Below, one piece after another: positions 1-7,755 of a stretch of DNA of 64,000 nucleotides. The translations under genes were made by a program, and so were the position numbers. A model generated the notes under the pieces. It made no database searches. It was given only the letters and a program-made list of their open reading frames with translations, and had not been told where the DNA came from. The stretch is taken from contig NZ_FWFF01000020.1 of assembly GCF_900163715.1 (NCBI RefSeq), positions 124,001 through 188,000 of the forward strand, read 5' to 3'. Numbering within the stretch: position 1 is the stretch's first letter; every line of letters begins with the position of its first letter. The DNA comes from Brevibacterium yomogidense (GTDB taxonomy: Bacteria > Actinomycetota > Actinomycetes > Actinomycetales > Brevibacteriaceae).

Positions 1-1
1 G

Positions 2-346
2 ATCGAGGGGCCCGCCGTCGACCGGCAGAGCGTCGCGGTGGGCGAAGCCGTCGAGTTCCACGCCGCGATCCGCAACATCAGTGAGGACGACGTCCGCCTC
101 ACCATCGACTACGTCGTGCACCACCTCAAGGCGAACGGACGGCAGTCGCCCAAGACCTTCAAGCTCACGACGATGACTCTGCGTCCTGGTCAGATGACGG
201 AGCTGCGGCGCTCGCATTCGTTCCGTCCCATCAGCACTCGGCGCTACTACCCGGGCGCCCACGCGCTCTCCCTGCAGGTCAACGGAGTTGAAACGACTCG
301 CGCAGAGTTCGAGCTCACGACGAACGGCGTTCCCTGCTCAGTCTGA
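2..346 (+). CDS. DNA alkylation repair protein, C-terminal fragment
   Basis: Only the last 114 residues are present; the frame is open from base 2 and ends at TGA 344-346, so the start lies before the window. The segment reads VVHHLKANG, then KTFKLTTMTL, then RRYYPGAHALSLQVNG. As I recall, this pattern is typical of the extreme C-terminus of HEAT-repeat (AlkD-like) DNA alkylation repair proteins in actinobacteria, which remove alkylated bases. The catalytic HEAT repeats are outside the window, so activity cannot be judged. The stop codon sits inside the 3' hairpin at 324-360. Family assignment rests on this tail only. Confidence 0.7.
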   Translation: MEGPAVDRQSVAVGEAVEFHAAIRNISEDDVRLTIDYVVHHLKANGRQSPKTFKLTTMTLRPGQMTELRRSHSFRPISTRRYYPGAHALSLQVNGVETTRAEFELTTNGVPCSV

Positions 347-360
347 GCAGGGAACGCCGT
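324..360. terminator. Bidirectional hairpin terminator between convergent genes
   Basis: A perfect 17-bp inverted repeat (ACGGCGTTCCCTGCTCA and its complement) closes a 3-nt loop at 341-343. The right arm starts with the stop codon of the plus-strand gene. It separates that gene from the convergent amidase gene. There is no T-tract, as is common for actinobacterial terminators. Confidence 0.85.
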
Positions 361-395
361 GGTGGGCCGACCCACCGAGCCAGGTCGAGCGACGA

Positions 396-836
396 TCAGA
401 CCAGCGCGGCGGTCTCCGAGATGATCCGCTGGAGATCCACCGTGCCGGGGCACGCCGTGGACACGACGTCGCTGTGGCCGATGATCTGCGTGTTCGGGTC
501 GATGCCGAAGTCGCGGCAGATGCGGGCGCACAGCTCGGCGGAGGCCGCGTAGGTCGTGGCGTCCGGCGGCCGCGACTGGTCCGCGGAGTGCTCGATGCCG
601 ATGCTGCGGCGATTCATCGCCAGATCGCCGGCATGCCAGGAGGTGTCCATCTCATTCACGTACTGGTGCACCGCGCCCTCACCGATGCCGTAATGGGCGC
701 TCACCTGCGCGTTGGGGTCGGCGAACGTCGCGTCCGCAGCGGCGAGCGTGCCGACGATGTAGTGGATGACGATGCGGTCGACGCTGCTGCCGTTGCGACC
801 GGTGTTGAAGTTCGGGCTTCCCTTCCAGAGGGCCAT
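396..836 (-). CDS. N-acetylmuramoyl-L-alanine amidase (Amidase_2/PGRP fold)
   Basis: A 146-residue single-domain protein that should cleave the lactyl-amide bond between N-acetylmuramic acid and the stem peptide. With ATG 836 as start the likely zinc ligands are His25 (in IVIHY), His121 (in GHSDVV) and Cys129 (in TACPG), with Glu82 (SIGIE) as the probable catalytic acid. I chose ATG 836 because GGAGAGGG ends 9 nt upstream; GTG 842 would leave only 3 nt. The protein itself has no signal peptide, although its substrate is outside the membrane. A separate Tat-leader ORF stops 2 nt upstream. It is either endolysin-like, coupled to that ORF, or the frameshifted remainder of one exported enzyme. 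Confidence 0.85.
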   Translation of the reverse strand: MALWKGSPNFNTGRNGSSVDRIVIHYIVGTLAAADATFADPNAQVSAHYGIGEGAVHQYVNEMDTSWHAGDLAMNRRSIGIEHSADQSRPPDATTYAASAELCARICRDFGIDPNTQIIGHSDVVSTACPGTVDLQRIISETAALV

Positions 837-838
837 GC

Positions 839-1063
839 TCACTCACCCTCTCCGCGGCCCAGTGGGCAGCCGGTCAGGTTCGCGGGGTTGGACATCTCCC
901 CACCGTCGCCGTCGGTGGTGCGGAACTGAGTGAAGTCGCGGTCCGAGGCCTGGGCCGCGCTCGCGCCGAAGACCAGGGTGGCCCCCAGCGCGGCGGCTCC
1001 TGCACCTCCGGTCATGAAGAGTCTGCGTCGGGTCACTGCTGAGTTCTTCGTGGGGATACTCAT
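839..1063 (-). CDS. Small Tat-signal ORF upstream of amidase
   Basis: A 74-residue ORF with a textbook twin-arginine leader: TRRRLF, then an Ala/Gly-rich hydrophobic core, then an A-x-A site near QAS. Only about 34 residues follow (SDRDFTQFRTTDGDG onward), rich in Gly, Asp and Asn, with no domain I recognise. Its TGA (841-839) lies 2 nt before the amidase ATG, so translation is probably coupled. Two readings fit: a genuine short exported protein, or the 5' half of a Tat-exported amidase split by a frameshift. The good ribosome binding site between them favours two cistrons; the missing amidase signal peptide favours one broken gene. Confidence 0.55.
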   Translation of the reverse strand: MSIPTKNSAVTRRRLFMTGGAGAAALGATLVFGASAAQASDRDFTQFRTTDGDGGEMSNPANLTGCPLGRGEGE

Positions 1064-1322
1064 GGCTACGACGCTATGTACGACCCGTGACCAGGATCAA
1101 TGACGCCCGAGTGAACTCGCAGTGGGAAGAGTCGCAACGTCCCGAAGTCGGACAGCATGACCGCCTTCCACTCCACGCCGGACCACGAGCTGAGCAGGCT
1201 GCCGGGGGTCGTAAGGGTGAACACCTCGGAGCGGATGGTGCTGACCGATATGTCGCGGTTGGGCTCATGAACCACCGAGGACAGCCTCGGATCCTCTGAA
1301 CCTCCAAGACCTTTCGCTTCGG

Positions 1323-1883
1323 TCAGGTGGTGCCGTCGGGCCTCTCGTCGCCGTCCATCCTCGACCCGCGCTGCTTCGCTCGCCGTCGGGCGACACCGGG
1401 CCCGACGAACCACCAGACGATGACGATCGAGACCACGACCACCAACCAGTAGATCAACCAGAAGGCGCCGGCGAGACCAACGACCGCGATTCCGGCGAAG
1501 AGGAGGGCACCGGTGATTCCCGAGGCCAGGCAGCAACGCCGCCAGATCCTCTGCTGCTCATCGACCGAGGACCGATCAGTTTCGGCATTGGGCCCCTCCT
1601 GGTCCTTCCCTGCGAACTTCGCATCCATGGCTCTGATCGCGGAGGGTCCGAAGACCACGGTGAAGCCGATGTAGGTCGCGGAGAGACCATGCGCGAAGTT
1701 CGAATCGCTCCCGCTGCTCAGATCGATGTAGGTGAGGACGAGGAGGGCGAGATCGATCAACGGGGTCGCGATCAGGAACACGATTCCCACCCGGGGCGCA
1801 CCGAGGAGGTATCTGATGGCCAGACCTCCGACGAGGAACGCCCAGAAGGCGATCTCGGCGGCAACGATCGATCCGATGAGCAT
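1323..1883 (-). CDS. Hypothetical membrane protein (about five TM segments)
   Basis: A 186-residue protein of unknown function. Hydrophobic segments are seen near residues 1-25, 32-55, 65-85, 125-148 and 150-168, with a charged loop around 90-115 and a basic Arg-rich tail. The start at ATG 1883 is preferred over upstream alternatives because GGTGG lies just ahead and the protein then begins directly with its first membrane segment. It follows the SDR gene on the same strand by about 40 nt and could be co-transcribed. Nothing else hints at its role. Confidence 0.55.
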   Translation of the reverse strand: MLIGSIVAAEIAFWAFLVGGLAIRYLLGAPRVGIVFLIATPLIDLALLVLTYIDLSSGSDSNFAHGLSATYIGFTVVFGPSAIRAMDAKFAGKDQEGPNAETDRSSVDEQQRIWRRCCLASGITGALLFAGIAVVGLAGAFWLIYWLVVVVSIVIVWWFVGPGVARRRAKQRGSRMDGDERPDGTT

Positions 1884-1924
1884 CGTTCCACCCTGAGTCG
1901 TCACGCGTCCGCAGGTCAATGCCC

Positions 1925-2884
1925 CTAACGGAAGTCGGAGACCTCGACCTCATCGGCGGAAGACGAGCCCAGAGCCGCGATGAACGACCACGCATCCGGC
2001 CGTGAGCCATCGACGTCGTAGAGCCCGTAGTGCTCAGCCAGCTCGAAGGAGCTCGTCGAACGGGTGTTCCACAGTGCCCGCTGCGGATCTGCGGCCAGCG
2101 CCGCGATTCCTCGCGCCAGCAGCATGGGGGTCTCGGAGATGACGAAGTCGTACGGCGGCACGGCATCGGCGCGACCGCGGTTCGCCTCGGCAGCCGTCCT
2201 CCAGGTCTCTTCGGTGACCCCGAATGCATCGAGCATCATCTCCGAGCGCAGCCAGCCCGGTGTCACGGAGACCGCCGTACCGCCACGGGCCTCCAGATCG
2301 TGCCCCTCGGTGAACGCCAGCCGGTCGACGGCCGTCTTGGTGAGGTCGAGGAAGACCGTGGATCGGTACTGGTGGGCGTTGTACTCCCGAGTGCCGTCGG
2401 TGACCTCCACGACGAGCCCACCCGTGGTCCGGCTGAGCAGACCGAGAGCAGCATGACTGGTGATGAGGTGGGTCATGAAGCCGGTCTCGAACAGCTTCAT
2501 CCCGCGTTCCCAGTCGAAGGACCAGAGCGGGACGTCGAAATCGACGTATGCCTCTCCCCCGATGTCGTTCACGAGGATGTCGAGGCGCCCCTGCTCGGAT
2601 TCGATCCGTTCGATGAGCGACTCGACCTGCTCGTGGTCCCGATGGTCCACAGCGATCGCGGTAGCCGTCCCACCGGCATCGGTGATGAGTGCCGCAGTCT
2701 CCTCGATCGTCTCCTCGCGGTCATAGTCCGAGGCGTGCGCCCGCGTGGAGCGTCCGGTGCAGTACACGTGCGCACCAGCGGCGGCGAGTTCTCGGGCGAT
2801 CGTGCGGCCCGCCCCGCGCGTCGCACCCGTCACCAGTGCGATCCGGTCGTCCAGTGGTGATGCATCCACAGTGAGTCCCTCCAT
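1925..2884 (-). CDS. SDR-family oxidoreductase lacking the catalytic Tyr
   Basis: A 319-residue short-chain dehydrogenase. The cofactor loop TGATRGAGRTIA (about residues 19-30) and NDIGG fit the Rossmann fold. The family pattern here should be Y-D-L-x-K, but the sequence reads F-L-D-L-T-K: Lys183 is kept and the usual Tyr179 is Leu. The CTC codon was read directly on the minus strand. It is therefore either inactive, uses another acid, or binds NAD(P) as a sensor. Start ATG 2884 has GGAGGG 5 nt upstream. It is divergent from the WYL regulator, a likely controller. The closest relatives I recall are SDRs with PGWLRSE(M/A)ML, which is present here. Confidence 0.8.
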   Translation of the reverse strand: MEGLTVDASPLDDRIALVTGATRGAGRTIARELAAAGAHVYCTGRSTRAHASDYDREETIEETAALITDAGGTATAIAVDHRDHEQVESLIERIESEQGRLDILVNDIGGEAYVDFDVPLWSFDWERGMKLFETGFMTHLITSHAALGLLSRTTGGLVVEVTDGTREYNAHQYRSTVFLDLTKTAVDRLAFTEGHDLEARGGTAVSVTPGWLRSEMMLDAFGVTEETWRTAAEANRGRADAVPPYDFVISETPMLLARGIAALAADPQRALWNTRSTSSFELAEHYGLYDVDGSRPDAWSFIAALGSSSADEVEVSDFR

Positions 2885-2962
2885 GTCGATCCCTCCAAAT
2901 CGATTCCTCCAGTGCCCACCCACCGTCTCAGCCATTCCGGACACCCTCTGTCGAGAATGGCC

Positions 2963-2968
2963 TAGGAT
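2963..2968 (+). promoter_or_regulatory. -10 element, leaderless start of WYL regulator
   Basis: TAGGAT ends 6 nt before the ATG at 2975, so the mRNA would begin at or next to the start codon. No ribosome binding site precedes the gene. Confidence 0.5.
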
Positions 2969-2974
2969 TCGCTC

Positions 2975-3991
2975 ATGAGGACCTCACGGATGCTCGCCAT
3001 CCTGCTGGAGCTCGGGAACGCACGTCCCACCACCGCACAGGCACTGGCAGATCGGCACGAGGTGTCGACACGCACGATCCAGCGCGATATCGCCTCGCTG
3101 CAGCAGATCGGCGTGCCGGTGTGGACCCGCACCGGGCCAGCAGGCGGCGTCGGACTGGTGGAGGGATGGCGTTCACCCGTCACCGGAATGACAGCCGTCG
3201 AACTGCAGACGCTGATCATCGGGGAGGCGGGCTCACGGGACCTCGGGCTGCACGACGATTTCACCGCCGCACGGCTCAAGATGCTGGCCGCCGGGTCGAC
3301 ACTGGGGCCGAGCCCCGAGCACACCCACGAGCGCTTCCTCCTCGACAACGAGGCGTGGTTCACCCCGACCGACCGGCCCACGTCCCTGGCGGAGGTGGCG
3401 CGCAGCGTCTGGGAGGGTCGACGCCTCTCATTCGACTACACCTCCCGTCCACCCGTCGACGCAGCCGCGAGCGGGTCCCCGCCAGCGGAGGTCTCTCCAC
3501 GACATCGTGCAGTGGATCCGCTCGGCCTCGTCCTCAAGACCGATCGCTGGTACCTCGTCGCCGCACGGCGCGGCACCCCGCGCACGTATCGGCTCTCCAG
3601 GATGTCCCACGTCGAGGTCCACCCGGAGCCTGCTGCAAGGCCGGCGGACTTCTCGCTGGCTGAGTACTGGCGAGAATCGCGCGGGGCCTTCGAAGCGTCC
3701 CTCGCCAGGCTTCCGGTGCGCCTGTCGCTGCCGACGGCCTCCGCCGAGGCCCTGGTCGCGGCCGTGCCCGGCGCGGGCACCCGAACGGCGATCGGAGGAG
3801 CGGACAGAGGAGGCGAGCGCGTGGAGATCCGCCTGCGGATGGAATCTGTGGCGATCGCGAGCTCCCAGCTCATGGCAGTACCAGGAGTCGAGGTGCTCGA
3901 ACCCGCGTCGCTGCGCCGGGCGATCCACGACAGGGCAGAGGCCCTGAGGATCTGCAATCAGCCGCGCGAAGCGGACGACGCCACCGTGTGA
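2975..3991 (+). CDS. WYL-domain transcriptional regulator (HTH_11)
   Basis: A 338-residue YafY-type regulator. Residues 1-60 form the winged helix (TAQALADRHEVSTRTIQRDI), and the WYL ligand-sensing domain follows, with Trp192-Tyr193-Leu194 in RWYLVAARRG and a WCX-like C-terminal part. Such proteins bind DNA and respond to small ligands or nucleotides. The gene is divergent from the SDR and only 90 nt from its start, so control of that gene is the simplest guess. It converges with the VOC gene, leaving 4 nt between stop codons, with no terminator visible. Confidence 0.9.
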   Translation: MRTSRMLAILLELGNARPTTAQALADRHEVSTRTIQRDIASLQQIGVPVWTRTGPAGGVGLVEGWRSPVTGMTAVELQTLIIGEAGSRDLGLHDDFTAARLKMLAAGSTLGPSPEHTHERFLLDNEAWFTPTDRPTSLAEVARSVWEGRRLSFDYTSRPPVDAAASGSPPAEVSPRHRAVDPLGLVLKTDRWYLVAARRGTPRTYRLSRMSHVEVHPEPAARPADFSLAEYWRESRGAFEASLARLPVRLSLPTASAEALVAAVPGAGTRTAIGGADRGGERVEIRLRMESVAIASSQLMAVPGVEVLEPASLRRAIHDRAEALRICNQPREADDATV

Positions 3992-3995
3992 GACC

Positions 3996-4457
3996 TCAGT
4001 CCAGGCAGAACTCGTTGCCCTCCGGATCGGCCATGACGATGAAGCCGTGGCTGAACGGCGGTGCGGGGTCGAAGCGCTCCAGCCGCGTCGCACCGAGCGC
4101 CACCAGGCGGTCACACTCGCGCTCGAACGCCTCCATCCGCTCTTCCCCCTCAAGTCCGGGCGCGGCGCGCACGTCCAGATGCACCCGGTTCTTCGCGGTC
4201 TTGCCCTCCGGCACCTGCTGGAAGAAGATCCGCGGGCCTGCTCCGTCCGGGTCCTCCAGCGCGGATGAGCTGTTCCACTGGTCCTGCGGGACACCGGCCT
4301 GCTCGAGGAACTCATCCCACGCGGCCATGGCATCCGCGCCGGGTGAGAGCTCCACTCCCGGCGGCGCCGGATGCGCGTACCCCAGCGCCTCGCCCCAGAA
4401 GGCGGAGAGCCCACGCGGGTCGCGCGCGTCGAACGTGACCTGCACGGTTCGGCTCAT
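3996..4457 (-). CDS. VOC/glyoxalase-like protein
   Basis: A 153-residue protein with the paired beta-alpha-beta-beta-beta modules of the vicinal oxygen chelate superfamily: TFDARDPRGLSAFWGEALGY at the N-terminus, RVHLDVRA in the middle and DPEGNEFCLD at the end. Members are dioxygenases, glyoxalases or drug-binding resistance proteins; the substrate is unknown here. ATG 4457 overlaps the stop of the upstream DinB gene as ATGA, so translation is coupled. It is the last gene of the DHFR-like/DinB/VOC operon. Confidence 0.85.
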   Translation of the reverse strand: MSRTVQVTFDARDPRGLSAFWGEALGYAHPAPPGVELSPGADAMAAWDEFLEQAGVPQDQWNSSSALEDPDGAGPRIFFQQVPEGKTAKNRVHLDVRAAPGLEGEERMEAFERECDRLVALGATRLERFDPAPPFSHGFIVMADPEGNEFCLD

Positions 4458-4954
4458 GCTCCGCCACCTCCTCCGGACCCTGCGGCGTCTCCCCGCGAGT
4501 GCAGATACAGATCCCTCAGCAGGCACACCTCCGACAGGTGATGGATGAGTTCGCGATGGATGTGGAGCACCAGCTGCGACATCGGATCCTCCGCGAACGG
4601 CCCCTCCGCCTCTCCGCACGGTCGGGCCAGTCCGTCCTCGCCCAGAGCCTCGACTCCGGCCAGCCACCGCGCGAGCTCCTCGTCCAGCTGCGCGAGTGCA
4701 CCGTCCGCCGTCGCCGCATAGTCGAAGGTGAAGTAGTCCACCGGTTCGCGTCCGAAGTGCGAGGCGTTCCGCATCGCCAACACTCCCACGATCACGTGGC
4801 CCAGCCGCCATGCGATGGTCGTGAACGGTGCAGGGACGGGCTCCCAGAAGTACTCGTCATCCGTCAGGCCGCTCAGGCGCTCACGGAGCAGGTGATCCCA
4901 ATGCCACGTGAACTGATCCCGGAGACTGCTGTTCCACTCGATTCGACCACTCAT
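4454..4954 (-). CDS. DinB-family protein
   Basis: A 166-residue four-helix-bundle protein of the DinB/YfiT superfamily. The three-histidine metal site appears as WRLGH and as HIHRELIHH near residue 145. The superfamily includes bacillithiol/mycothiol-dependent transferases and stress proteins; the substrate cannot be read from sequence. ATG 4954 has GGGGAGGGG about 7 nt upstream and is preferred. A GTG at 4990 overlaps the upstream stop as GTGA and could serve as an alternative coupled start. The C-terminus is a Gly-rich tail. Confidence 0.8.
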   Translation of the reverse strand: MSGRIEWNSSLRDQFTWHWDHLLRERLSGLTDDEYFWEPVPAPFTTIAWRLGHVIVGVLAMRNASHFGREPVDYFTFDYAATADGALAQLDEELARWLAGVEALGEDGLARPCGEAEGPFAEDPMSQLVLHIHRELIHHLSEVCLLRDLYLHSRGDAAGSGGGGGA

Positions 4955-4986
4955 GATGCGCCCCTCCCCGTCGATGGGCACGACCC

Positions 4987-5573
4987 TCACCCACCAGGCC
5001 GCACCCGATACTTCACATGCGTCACTCCTGGGCCTTCCGCCACACGGAGGATCTCCAGCCCCACAGGCGCCTCGACCACATCGTCGAACAGCCTCCGACC
5101 GCGCCCCAGCAGCACCGGCACGAGGTGCAGCTGCAGTTCATCCAGGTGGCCACCGCGCAGCCCCTGCCGGATCGCGCCTCCGCCGTGGAGTCCGACCGCC
5201 CTGTCGTCCGCCTCGTAGCGCGCCAGCGCCCACGCCTCCTCGAACGACTCGACGAAGTGGAACGTCGACCCCTCCCGCACGTCGTCCGCCCGCGGTCTGT
5301 GGGTCACGACGAACAGCGGCACCTCGAACGGCGGCCGAGGCCCCCACGAGGCCTGCGCGTGCTCGTAGCTGTCCCGCCCCATGACCAGCGCACCCATCCG
5401 CTCGAACTCGGGGCGCAGGATGTCATCGGCGGTGAGCTGCGCCCGATCCCCGACGTCGCGGCCGAACCACCGGTGCAGCACCCCCCGGCCTCGCCCAATG
5501 GATTGTGCGCGCTCGGGTCCGCCCCGGTGTAGAAGCCGTCGAGCGAGACACTCAGATTCGCGATCGTGGTCAT
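4987..5573 (-). pseudogene. DHFR-like (RibD C-terminal) reductase, frameshifted
   Basis: Two frames together encode one dihydrofolate-reductase-like protein of about 195 residues. The N-terminus (MTTIANLSVSLDGFYTGADP, from ATG 5573) is in one frame. The body, from LHRWFGRD to the C-terminus (LPGVTHVKY-type end, GGGAIRQGL, LVPVLLGRGRRLF), is in another. The frames meet at a run of six C on the plus strand (5481-5486). One more C would restore a single frame, giving GEAGGVLHRWF. This is a one-base deletion in a homopolymer: a true mutation, a phase-variable switch or a sequencing error. It is the first gene of the DHFR-like/DinB/VOC operon. Confidence 0.8.
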
Positions 5574-6036
5574 ATGCACCTTCCGTGACGGCGCCGATCG
5601 GTCACCCGCCATGTTACGCACGTCACCATTTCGTGCGGAACCGTTCACGGGCGGTGGCCAGGACCTGGAGTCGCCCGCAGGCAAGATCCTGCGCCTCACG
5701 CCCGATGGCGGCGTTCCGGAGGACAGCCCGTTCGCAGACTCCCTCGTCTACAGCCTGGGCCACCGCAACCCGCAGGGGCTCGACTGGGCGGACGACGGGA
5801 CCCTCTACCCGAGCGAATTCGGGCAGGACACGTGGGACGAGCTCAACATCATCGAACCCGGAGCGAACTACGGGTGGCCGGATGTGGAGGGCATCGGCGG
5901 GGACGATGAGTTCGTCGATCCCGTCAAGCAGCGGGAGCCAGCGGAGGCAAGCCCGTCCGGACTCGCGGTCTCCGGCGACTCGATCGTCATCGCGAGCCTG
6001 CGCGGCGAGCGTGTGTGGGAGGCGCCGGTGGGGTGA
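5566..6036 (+). pseudogene. PQQ-type sugar dehydrogenase remnant
   Basis: From about 5641 onward the frame matches an inner part of the glucose/sorbosone dehydrogenase beta-propeller: GKILRLTPDGG, YSLGHRNPQGLDW, SEFGQDTWDELN, NYGWPDVEG, ASPSGLAV. The N-terminal half of the enzyme and the last blade are missing; the frame stops shortly after LRGERVW. The upstream residues (from 5566) show no similarity and overlap the start of the DHFR-like gene. This looks like the decayed stump left when neighbouring DNA was replaced. Function is very unlikely. Confidence 0.75.
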
Positions 6037-6042
6037 GGTCGT

Positions 6043-7755
6043 TCAGCCTCCGCTCTGTGCGGGGCCTCCCCGCAGACCGGCCCGCTCGATGTGGCTGCGC
6101 GCATGGACGACCGCGTCACCGAGGTCGTCGAACAGGTGACGGGAGTGCCGCAGCGCCCGCAGAACGCCCACGGTGCGGAAGAGCTCCTCATGCCGTGCTT
6201 GCACACCCTTGATGAGCACCGTGACACCGCGCCTCTCGAGCGACTTCACGATGTCCTCCAGCACATGCGCGCCCGTCGCGTCGATGACCTCGACGGAGGA
6301 CATGCGCAGGATGACCACGTGGATGTCGTCGAACGCCATCACCTCGTCGAAGATCCTGTCGCCGGACGCGAAGATCAGCGGTCCGTCGAAGCGGACGATC
6401 GCGATCCTCTCGTCCCCGGGCTCCGGCTCGCCGGGCACGGCCTCGCGCGTCACCCGCGTGACCCGCGCCAGGTTCCGAAGCGCGAAGAACGCCGCGACGA
6501 CGACCCCGATGACCACCGCGATGATCAGGTCGAACGCCACCGTCACGATCGCGGTCAGCAGGAAGGCTGCGGCATCCGCCCGGGTCGACCGCATGATCGA
6601 CGCGGCCGTCGCCCAGTTCACCATCCGCCAGGCGGTCAGCATGAGGATCCCCGCCAGCGCCGCCAGCGGGATCATGCCGACGGGTCCTGCCGCGAAGAGC
6701 ACGACGCAGAGCAGGACGACCGCGTGGACGACGGACGCGAGCCGCGTGCGGGCGCCCGCACGGATGTTGACCGCGGTGCGGGCGATCGCCCCCGTCGCCG
6801 GCATGCCGCCGAACAGCCCCGCGCCCACGGACGCGATGCCCTGCCCCACGAGCTCCCGGTCCGCGTTGTACGGACCGGTGTTCGCCATCGACGCGGCGAC
6901 GCGGGCGGACAGCAGCGATTCGATCGCGGCCAGCGCCGCGACTGCGACGACCGGCCCCGCGAGGTCCGGCAGGGCAGCAACGTCGAACGTCGGCAGCGAC
7001 GGCGCGGGCAGCCCCGACGGCAGCGCACCGATGACGGCCAGCGGTGTGGGAAGCGCGAGGCAGAGGAGGGTCGCCACGACGATGCCCAGCAGCGACCCGG
7101 GCACGGACGGATGGATGCGTCCCGCCACGAGCATGCACGCGATGACGACGACCGCGATGCCCACGGCCCACGCGACGTAGCCCCAGTCCGCCTCCGCGAT
7201 CGACTGCAGAGCCGCGACGAGCGCGTTCGTGCTGTGGCCACCGGCGCCCACACCCTCGGGCGACGTGACCGAGGGGATCTGCTGCAGGAAGATGATGACG
7301 CCGATCCCCAGGGTGAATCCTTCGATGACGGGCCACGGGATGACGCCCACGGTCCGCCCCAGCTTCAGCAGTCCGGCGAGTGCCACGAGCACCCCGGCGA
7401 GGATCGACACCACCGCGACCGCCCCCGCCCCATGGGAGGCGACGATCGGCAGGAGCACGACGACCATCGCGCCGGTCGGGCCTGACACCTGCACGTTCGA
7501 CCCACCGAACACGGCGGCGAGGAAGCCCGCGACGATCGCGGTGATGAGACCCTCGCTCGCGCTGAGCCCAGAGCTCACGCCGAAGCCGAGGGCCAGCGGG
7601 AGCGCGACGATGCCGACCGTCACGCCGGCCACCAGATCCGCCCGCCAGGTCGCGCGCAGGTCCGCGTAGTCCCGCCGGCCCGGGCGCAGGCTGCGCAGGT
7701 GCCCGCGCATGCGGGCGAACACCGAGGACCCTGCCGACACAGCCTGGGCGGTCAC
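6043..7755 (-). CDS. SulP-family anion transporter with STAS domain
   Basis: A 570-residue membrane protein. Residues about 30-420 hold 10-14 hydrophobic segments with SulP landmarks (GIVALPLALGFGVSSGL, GGSNVQVSGPTGAM, MPATGAIARTAVN). Residues about 440-550 form a cytoplasmic STAS domain (IVRFDGPLIFASGDRIFDE, LRMSSVEVIDATGAHVLEDI). SulP proteins move sulfate, bicarbonate or dicarboxylates; the substrate cannot be assigned. GTG 7755 overlaps the stop of the ArsR gene as GTGA, so regulator and transporter are co-translated. Confidence 0.93.
   Translation of the reverse strand: MTAQAVSAGSSVFARMRGHLRSLRPGRRDYADLRATWRADLVAGVTVGIVALPLALGFGVSSGLSASEGLITAIVAGFLAAVFGGSNVQVSGPTGAMVVVLLPIVASHGAGAVAVVSILAGVLVALAGLLKLGRTVGVIPWPVIEGFTLGIGVIIFLQQIPSVTSPEGVGAGGHSTNALVAALQSIAEADWGYVAWAVGIAVVVIACMLVAGRIHPSVPGSLLGIVVATLLCLALPTPLAVIGALPSGLPAPSLPTFDVAALPDLAGPVVAVAALAAIESLLSARVAASMANTGPYNADRELVGQGIASVGAGLFGGMPATGAIARTAVNIRAGARTRLASVVHAVVLLCVVLFAAGPVGMIPLAALAGILMLTAWRMVNWATAASIMRSTRADAAAFLLTAIVTVAFDLIIAVVIGVVVAAFFALRNLARVTRVTREAVPGEPEPGDERIAIVRFDGPLIFASGDRIFDEVMAFDDIHVVILRMSSVEVIDATGAHVLEDIVKSLERRGVTVLIKGVQARHEELFRTVGVLRALRHSRHLFDDLGDAVVHARSHIERAGLRGGPAQSGG

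Noticed and set aside
396..1063. Amidase region as a prophage lysis cassette
   Set aside because: No holin, tail, integrase or other phage genes lie nearby; the Tat leader is of bacterial type.
6091..7485. A 464-codon open frame on the plus strand opposite SulP
   Set aside because: Extreme His/Arg/Asp content and no domain; shadow of the transporter.
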